Source: Spirochaetia bacterium UBA5368 (lineage in GTDB: Bacteria > Spirochaetota > UBA4802 > UBA5368). From it: a stretch of DNA of 9,490 nucleotides. Under the pieces are notes generated by a model. The model worked only from the letters and a program-made list of their open reading frames with translations, had not been told where the DNA came from and ran no database searches. A program made the position numbers and the translations under genes. The number at the start of each line of letters is the position of its first letter. Position 1 is the first letter of the stretch. Of the stretch, positions 5,419-9,490 are shown in pieces. The DNA lies in NCBI GenBank assembly GCA_002407865.1, contig DHPI01000052.1:10302-19791 (forward strand), in the 5' to 3' direction.

Positions 5419-6804
5419 TCAGTCGAAGTCGAAGGGAATGTCCTGTGACGGTATCGCGAGCCCTTCATCGTCGTCGGCTGGTGTTGCTTCGACAGGCGCA
5501 GATGATGCAATCTCGGCTGGTTCAGCCGACGTTTTACTGTGCGGGGCCTGTTCCGCCGGCGGCGGAGCGTATCGGTGTTCCCTGTGTGCGGCCTGTTCTT
5601 CATCGCCGGAGACGGCGATGTGGTCGCGCGATCTGTAAAATCGCGCTTTTGTGGAAAGAACACTCGGGTTGTCGATAACGATCTGGCCAAAATTGAAGCT
5701 GAGATTTGAATCGTCAAGCAGCAGGTCCATCGGGGCGCCGGGCGATGACGCGCTTACGCCGGTCATTCGTATCAGCTCGTCGATGCCGAAGTTGAGTGTC
5801 ACGGGGTTTGTGCTTTTCAATGAGATTCTGTCTTCCAGGAGCTTATTTTCCAGAAAGGCGTAAATGCGCGTGATTGGGCGCGTATACACGCGGGATTCCA
5901 GACGTATATAGGTGAACCATATCCGCTGGCTTATTGCCATAAAAATCTTGTTTATGATTGCCGGCGTTTTTTCCAGCACAGAAAACAGAGTATCCTTTTC
6001 GATGGCGATGAGGGTTGTCGTCCCCCAGCTTGTCGCGGTCGCGTTTCGCGGTTTGTTCGATACAATCGCGAGTTCGCCGAAGATGTCGCCGTCCCTGATG
6101 ACGGAAAGCAGTATTTCCTCATCGTTACGGTTTTTGGATATCTTGACCCTTCCTTCCTTTATTATGTACAGCTCATCGCCCTTTTCAAATTCGGCGAAGA
6201 TTATCTGCTTGTCGGAGAACGTTCGGTAGATGCCGTTCTTTTCCGGTTCCTGTGCAAATCTGCCGCCGACTGCCGCTATGTGATTGAGATGCTTTCGGGC
6301 GCTCTCGGCGTTGATGCCGTGTGGATGTTGATCGAGGTATCGGTTAAAGATATGGCGTGCGTGCGGATACTGGTTGCTGTTCAGGTAGTATTCGCCGAGA
6401 TGGAAAAGCTTTATCTCGTCTGAGAACAGATCGGTTTCCGCGTGGTCGAGGGTGAACATCATATCATTATACGCCCTGAGCTCGTCGGCGAAATAGTTGA
6501 TGATCTTTATGGCGACCTTCGGATTGTCCAGCAGAAGCTGGATAAATTTATCGCGTTTCAGGGTGATGATGACGGAGTCCCGTTGCGCAATCGCGGATTC
6601 CATACGCGGGCGCTTGCACAGCGACGACGTGAATCCGAACACCTCCCCGGTTTTGACAATGTCCTTGTATTTCTTGATATTCTTGTTATTGCTCGAAAGG
6701 CCGATCTCGCCGCTTTCAACGATAAAGATCTCATCGCTGTCTTCATCGCCTTCGACATATACGAAGGCCCCGGCCCTGAATGTGCTTTTTTTCGAATCTT
6801 CCAC
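5419..6804 (-). CDS. Double cyclic-nucleotide-binding protein with TPR-like linker and CRP-like C-terminal region
   Basis: Domains in order over 461 residues: cNMP-binding fold 1 (about 5-105), a TPR-like helix pair (131-161, LFHLGEYYLNSNQYPHARHIF...), cNMP-binding fold 2 (about 190-285), a long helix like the CRP dimer helix (286-305), a winged-helix-like region (335-390), and an acidic Ala/Pro/Glu-rich tail (400-461). Fold 2 keeps the phosphate-binding cassette GEL...RNATA (243-257) with Glu244 and Arg253. Fold 1 has Phe58 where that Glu is expected, so it may not bind nucleotide. The putative recognition helix (351-363) contains Pro355, Gly356 and Pro358 and lacks the usual Arg/Glu contacts, so DNA binding is doubtful. 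Start is GTG 6804, with AGAGG 6 nt upstream; that Shine-Dalgarno overlaps the stop codon of the DJ-1 gene, suggesting coupling. It is likely a cytoplasmic cNMP-responsive regulator or scaffold; target unknown. Confidence 0.85.
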   Translation of the reverse strand: MEDSKKSTFRAGAFVYVEGDEDSDEIFIVESGEIGLSSNNKNIKKYKDIVKTGEVFGFTSSLCKRPRMESAIAQRDSVIITLKRDKFIQLLLDNPKVAIKIINYFADELRAYNDMMFTLDHAETDLFSDEIKLFHLGEYYLNSNQYPHARHIFNRYLDQHPHGINAESARKHLNHIAAVGGRFAQEPEKNGIYRTFSDKQIIFAEFEKGDELYIIKEGRVKISKNRNDEEILLSVIRDGDIFGELAIVSNKPRNATATSWGTTTLIAIEKDTLFSVLEKTPAIINKIFMAISQRIWFTYIRLESRVYTRPITRIYAFLENKLLEDRISLKSTNPVTLNFGIDELIRMTGVSASSPGAPMDLLLDDSNLSFNFGQIVIDNPSVLSTKARFYRSRDHIAVSGDEEQAAHREHRYAPPPAEQAPHSKTSAEPAEIASSAPVEATPADDDEGLAIPSQDIPFDFD

Positions 6805-6815
6805 GCTGCGCCTCT

Positions 6816-7364
6816 TTACATCCAGTATGCCTGCATGTCGGATATCAACTGTTTCTTGGAGGATTCACCCGCGAGAAGTTTCACTATCTCGAACGCGAAC
6901 GGCAACGCGCATCCGGGCCCTCTCCCCGTAATTATTCTTCCATCGACCTCTACGGGCTTTCCGGTATATGTCGCGCCCGAGAGAATTTGCTCGAAGCCGG
7001 GAAAGCATGTTACCTTTTTGCCGGCAATAACGCCGGCCGCCGCGAGCACGATAGGCGCGGCGCATAATGCGGCTATGTAGCCGCCCGCTGAATCGATGAG
7101 TTTGATGAAAGATAGTACCGTATCGTCATTTTTGAGATTGTCGCTGCCGGGCATGCCGCCCGGAAGAATGATGCAGTCATAATCTGAGGCCGTAAGGCTG
7201 GCGATTTTTTGATCGGCGACCACCGGTATACGGTGTGATCCGGCCACCGGATTGGCGCCGGTTGCTGCGGTGGTCACATCAAGACCTGCGCGCCGGAGCA
7301 CATCGACGATTGTGATGCCTTCTATTTCCTCGAACCCCTCGGCAAAAGGAACGATTATTTTCAT
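6816..7364 (-). CDS. DJ-1/PfpI family protein (YajL/ThiJ-like)
   Basis: The 182-residue protein has the DJ-1 flavodoxin-like fold. Glu15 in EGFEEIEGIT corresponds to the conserved acidic partner (human DJ-1 Glu18), and Cys101 in AALCAAP is the nucleophile-elbow cysteine (human Cys106). ILPGGMPG (66-73) and RGPG (148-151) complete the site. The human His126 position is Phe121, as I recall for E. coli YajL, which supports a YajL-like placement. Proposed family roles are protein/metabolite deglycation, chaperone action or oxidative-stress protection; these are debated. The open frame extends to an ATG at 7457, but ATG 7364 is right: it gives family length, GAGGGGG lies about 9 nt upstream, and the extension would overlap the promoter. 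Its stop codon lies 11 nt before the next gene's start. Confidence 0.92.
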   Translation of the reverse strand: MKIIVPFAEGFEEIEGITIVDVLRRAGLDVTTAATGANPVAGSHRIPVVADQKIASLTASDYDCIILPGGMPGSDNLKNDDTVLSFIKLIDSAGGYIAALCAAPIVLAAAGVIAGKKVTCFPGFEQILSGATYTGKPVEVDGRIITGRGPGCALPFAFEIVKLLAGESSKKQLISDMQAYWM

Positions 7365-7429
7365 TGCGTGGCGCCCCCTCATTTCAGGAAAAGTAATGTT
7401 CAGGAAAGACGCGCAATCCTGCACCAGAA

Positions 7430-7457
7430 AACATATGCAATAATGGCACAAAGTCAA
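7430..7457 (-). promoter_or_regulatory. Sigma70-like promoter for the DJ-1 operon
   Basis: On the minus strand TTGACT (7452-7457, five of six) is followed after 16 nt by TATGTT (7430-7435, four of six). RNA would start near 7423, leaving a leader of about 60 nt with a strong Shine-Dalgarno before ATG 7364. It lies in the 130-nt gap after pth, where no terminator with a T-tract is visible. Confidence 0.5.
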
Positions 7458-7494
7458 GATTTATTCCGTGTACTATTGTGGGCGGACCGTTCTT

Positions 7495-8028
7495 TTATTG
7501 CAGCAGTACAATCGATCGTACGGTATCGATGACAGCGGACGAGGCGGCGTCAATGGCGCGCATCTCATCCTGCGTAAAATTTGACAGCACATAATCGGCC
7601 ACGCCGATCTGGGGATTGTCGGGCCGGCCCACGCCGAAGCGCAGGCGGTGGAAATCCGGCGAATTGATATGCTGCAGTATGGAGCGAATGCCGTTATGTC
7701 CTTTATGGCCCCCGCCGAACTTGACGCGGTACTCGCCGAACGGCAATTCTATTTCGTCGTGAATCACGATCAGATTGTCGGGCGTTTCACGGTAATATTC
7801 CAGCGCGGCGGCCACCGCAATGCCGCTGTTATTCATGAATGTCTGCGGAAACAGCAGCAACACGGGCGTGGCATCGATTTTTCCCTGCCCCGCAAACGAG
7901 GAAAAAACCTTTTGCGACGGCTGGATTGCGCATGCGCGCGCGAGATATTCGCCGATAATGAATCCTATATTATGCCTGTTGCGGTTGTATTTCTTGCCGG
8001 GATTGCCGAGACATGCGATTATTTTCAT
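7495..8028 (-). CDS. pth: Peptidyl-tRNA hydrolase
   Basis: This cytoplasmic housekeeping enzyme cleaves peptidyl-tRNA released from stalled ribosomes and recycles the tRNA. The 177-residue sequence shows the bacterial Pth signature: LGNPG (7-11), catalytic His19 in NRHN, FMNNSG (64-69) for peptide binding, Asp91 in HDE that pairs with the catalytic His, GGGHKGHNG (105-113) with Asn112, and RFGVGRP (130-136). It is somewhat shorter than the E. coli enzyme (194 aa) at the C-terminus. Only a weak GGA-type ribosome site precedes ATG 8028. It follows the STAS gene by 48 nt and probably shares its transcript; the common bacterial neighbours (ribosomal protein L25, YchF) are absent. Confidence 0.97.
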   Translation of the reverse strand: MKIIACLGNPGKKYNRNRHNIGFIIGEYLARACAIQPSQKVFSSFAGQGKIDATPVLLLFPQTFMNNSGIAVAAALEYYRETPDNLIVIHDEIELPFGEYRVKFGGGHKGHNGIRSILQHINSPDFHRLRFGVGRPDNPQIGVADYVLSNFTQDEMRAIDAASSAVIDTVRSIVLLQ

Positions 8029-8076
8029 TATAGTTGCGGTCCGTGAATGCGATGGTATCTGAATGTGACGCGCATG

Positions 8077-8421
8077 TCAGCCGTGCTTTTTGTCGAGATG
8101 CGCGAGCGCCTGATCCCGCGTGGCGAATATATGAAGATGCCTGTTCAGCTCGGTGACCGAAAAGAGTTTTTCCATATCGGCGCTAAGCCCGAACACAAGA
8201 AACGAAATCTCATTCTTCGAGGCGTTCTTGCCGGTGCTCAATAAAAGGCTTAATGCCGAACTGCAAATAAATGTTACATCGGTTAAATTGAGAATAATGT
8301 TGCTGTGGCTGTTGTGCAGGCGCGTAAAATGCGTTTCCAGCTCGTGCAAATTTTCGTTCGAGAGCGACCCCTCGATTTTTAATTCAGTATATTTCTCCGC
8401 TTTCGTCGTGTGTATTTTCAT
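8077..8421 (-). CDS. STAS-domain protein, anti-sigma factor antagonist-like
   Basis: The 114-residue product is a single STAS domain. The pattern LNLTDVTFICSSALSLLL (45-61) matches the strand-loop-helix that carries the phosphorylated serine in SpoIIAA/RsbV proteins; Ser54 aligns with that site. The Asp that usually precedes it is Cys53, and the following Gly is Ala56, both unusual. In the family, a partner serine kinase phosphorylates the site and blocks binding to an anti-sigma factor or other target; no kinase or phosphatase partner is visible here, so it must act with genes elsewhere. The ATG at 8421 has only a weak GAG-type ribosome site. It is the first gene of the minus-strand run and lies directly before pth. 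Confidence 0.85.
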   Translation of the reverse strand: MKIHTTKAEKYTELKIEGSLSNENLHELETHFTRLHNSHSNIILNLTDVTFICSSALSLLLSTGKNASKNEISFLVFGLSADMEKLFSVTELNRHLHIFATRDQALAHLDKKHG

Positions 8422-8466
8422 GCGTGACTCGTGAAAAAGTAATTATTTAGAAAATTCTGATGTTCA

Positions 8467-8496
8467 ATTATCGGTACGCTACGCCTGCCGCGTCAA
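8467..8496 (-). promoter_or_regulatory. Sigma70-like promoter for the STAS-pth unit
   Basis: On the minus strand TTGACG (8491-8496, five of six) and GATAAT (8467-8472, five of six) are 18 nt apart. RNA would start near 8460, giving a leader of about 40 nt before ATG 8421. Confidence 0.5.
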
Positions 8497-8519
8497 GGGT
8501 TTTTCCCGCTCCGGATTTG

Positions 8520-8564
8520 TTTATTTCATTATTTAAATTTGTACTTATAAAAAAATGAAATAAA
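8520..8564. repeat. 11-bp perfect inverted repeat in AT-rich divergent promoter region
   Basis: TTTATTTCATT (8520-8530) is the exact reverse complement of AATGAAATAAA (8554-8564), with a 23-nt spacer containing the palindrome ATTTAAAT (8531-8538). The whole segment 8518-8587 is almost pure A/T. It lies between the divergent promoters of the STAS and dehydrogenase genes and could be a regulator site, a bent or UP-like element, or simply AT-rich background. Confidence 0.45.
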
Positions 8565-8615
8565 ATAGTAATAGAATAATAAAATATCGACGTACTGGGT
8601 GTAGTGCAAAATATG

Positions 8616-8643
8616 TTGACAATTATGGCGCAGTCACTAAGGT
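8616..8643 (+). promoter_or_regulatory. Promoter for the dehydrogenase gene
   Basis: A perfect -35 TTGACA (8616-8621) is followed after 16 nt by TAAGGT (8638-8643), which matches only the three most conserved -10 bases. RNA would start near 8650, just before the Shine-Dalgarno at 8663-8666. The weak -10 suggests dependence on an activator. Confidence 0.42.
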
Positions 8644-8654
8644 TGCGTAAGGTT
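8639..8654 (+). repeat. AAGGTT direct repeat at the dehydrogenase promoter
   Basis: AAGGTT occurs at 8639-8644 and 8649-8654, a period of 10 nt or one helical turn, overlapping the -10 and the likely start point. It may be a tandem regulator site. Confidence 0.25.
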
Positions 8655-8672
8655 CATGTAGTGAGGTCGAGG

Positions 8673-9490
8673 ATGAAGGCTGCGAGAATAATTTCTCCGG
8701 GCAGATACGAGGTCTTCGAAGAAGCGGTGCCTCCGGTTGCCCGGGGGAGGGTGCGCGTCAGGCTTCTCAAGGCGGCGCTGTGCGGCTCGGATCTTCCCTA
8801 TTTCAGCAATAGTTACAACCCGTCAGGCTATCCTTTTCCGTCCGGATACCCCGGTCATGAGTGCATGGGCGTCGTGGATGTGTCCGAATGCGATGAATTC
8901 AAACCGGGCGAGCGTGTCATGTATTATCCTCCGGCGCTCGATGCGTACAAGGAGTACCATATCGCCGATCCTGTGCGCCTTCAGAAGCTTCCCGGAGATG
9001 GCGATATGAATGTCCTTCTCATGACGCAGCTTCTCGGCGCTGTGTCGCATTGCGCGTTTCGCATCGACAGGCCGAGCGGCAAAAATGTCGTGATAATGGG
9101 ACAGGGTTCCGTCGGGCTGCTTTTCACCGCACTTATGAGAAATTTCGGCGCGGAAACCATCATCGCGGCCGATCCTCTTGATTACAGGCTGGATGCCGCA
9201 AAAAAGATGGGCGCCGATTACGTTGTGAATCCGTCGCGCGAGGATGTTGAAAAAACAGTGTCGGATATCACCGGCGGCCGGATGGCCGATATTGTTATTG
9301 AGGCATACGGACAGCAGTCCGCCGTTATAAACAGATGTTTCGATTGTGCCTGCCATAACGGGCAGGTGGCGTTCTTTGGAATCTGCCTCGAAGAAGCGCC
9401 GCCGATGAATTTCAACGTGTTCTTCAGAAAAGAATTGCGTATGGTAGCCTCTGTCGGGCCCGACCTGGCCATCGATTACCCGTATGCGCT
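8673..9490 (+). CDS. Zinc-dependent MDR alcohol dehydrogenase-like protein (partial, 3' cut)
   Basis: The first 272 codons of a medium-chain dehydrogenase are present; the frame is open to the window edge. The GroES-like N-terminal half has the catalytic zinc ligands Cys37 (LCGSD) and His62-Glu63 (PGHE). The Rossmann half begins with GQGSVG (143-148), and Asp167 at the end of the second strand favours NAD over NADP. The lobe that normally carries four cysteines for structural zinc is missing: after GERV (79-82) the chain passes through YYPPALDAYKEYHI straight to the substrate domain. Such short forms exist in the superfamily. The substrate, probably an alcohol or polyol, cannot be assigned. 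ATG 8673 is preceded by GAGG (8663-8666) with a 6-nt spacer. It is divergent from the STAS gene. Confidence 0.88.
   Translation, partial: MKAARIISPGRYEVFEEAVPPVARGRVRVRLLKAALCGSDLPYFSNSYNPSGYPFPSGYPGHECMGVVDVSECDEFKPGERVMYYPPALDAYKEYHIADPVRLQKLPGDGDMNVLLMTQLLGAVSHCAFRIDRPSGKNVVIMGQGSVGLLFTALMRNFGAETIIAADPLDYRLDAAKKMGADYVVNPSREDVEKTVSDITGGRMADIVIEAYGQQSAVINRCFDCACHNGQVAFFGICLEEAPPMNFNVFFRKELRMVASVGPDLAIDYPYA

Noticed and set aside
6816..7457. The longer DJ-1 start at 7457
   Set aside because: The 31 extra residues do not belong to the DJ-1 fold, the codon overlaps the -35 element, and ATG 7364 has a strong Shine-Dalgarno.
8497..8506. GGGTTTTTCCC-like element near 8498 as a terminator
   Set aside because: Only three base pairs, no following T-tract, and it lies upstream of both divergent genes where no terminator is expected.
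8823..9356. A 177-codon open frame on the minus strand
   Set aside because: It lies wholly antisense to the MDR dehydrogenase, which has clear catalytic and cofactor motifs. The antisense product matches no family I recognise, so it is a shadow of high codon bias.
1..9490. Mobile element, prophage, CRISPR or defence island
   Set aside because: No transposase, integrase, terminal repeats, regularly spaced repeats or toxin/nuclease genes were seen; every sizeable ORF is accounted for by common cellular families.

Overview
This is a gene-dense bacterial window of roughly even base composition with AT-rich intergenic gaps. All genes look like ordinary chromosomal housekeeping or accessory genes, and there is no phage, IS or CRISPR signature. 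A protein that joins cyclic-nucleotide-binding domains to a TPR-like linker, a lone STAS protein and an orphan Cache sensor together hint at a spirochaete or a similar environmental Gram-negative lineage. That is an impression only; no rRNA or marker gene is present to settle it.

Layout. (1) 1-132: AT-rich non-coding left edge. (2) 133-609 (+): an exported single-Cache sensor protein. Its 3' end overlaps by 31 nt a convergent NUDIX hydrolase of the ADP-ribose pyrophosphatase type (579-1172, -). (3) 1173-1656: a long regulatory gap. It contains a 14-nt perfect palindrome, a four-arm RNA that matches the NiCo (czcD) metal riboswitch, and an overlapping intrinsic terminator. (4) 1657-2580 (+): a cation diffusion facilitator (CDF) metal exporter, the expected target of that riboswitch. 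(5) 2584-8421 (-): a collinear run of six genes, read from right to left: STAS-domain protein, peptidyl-tRNA hydrolase (pth), DJ-1/PfpI protein, double cyclic-nucleotide-binding protein, AGCS alanine/glycine:cation symporter, NSS neurotransmitter-type sodium symporter. Plausible promoters lie before the STAS gene and before the DJ-1 gene, with a weaker one before the AGCS gene. (6) 8422-8672: a divergent AT-rich promoter region with an 11-bp inverted repeat and a short direct repeat. (7) 8673 to the window end (+): a zinc-dependent MDR alcohol dehydrogenase-like gene, cut off by the window edge.

How the parts work together. The clearest functional unit is riboswitch, terminator and CDF exporter: excess Co(II)/Ni(II) (or Fe(II)) would stabilise the aptamer, prevent the terminator and switch on metal efflux. 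On the minus strand, the DJ-1 stop codon abuts the Shine-Dalgarno of the cyclic-nucleotide-binding gene, which suggests translational coupling. The two sodium-coupled amino-acid transporters sit 21 nt apart and probably form one uptake unit downstream of that putative nucleotide-responsive protein. Two gene pairs converge with an overlap (579-609) or a 3-nt gap (2581-2583), leaving no room for a terminator between them.
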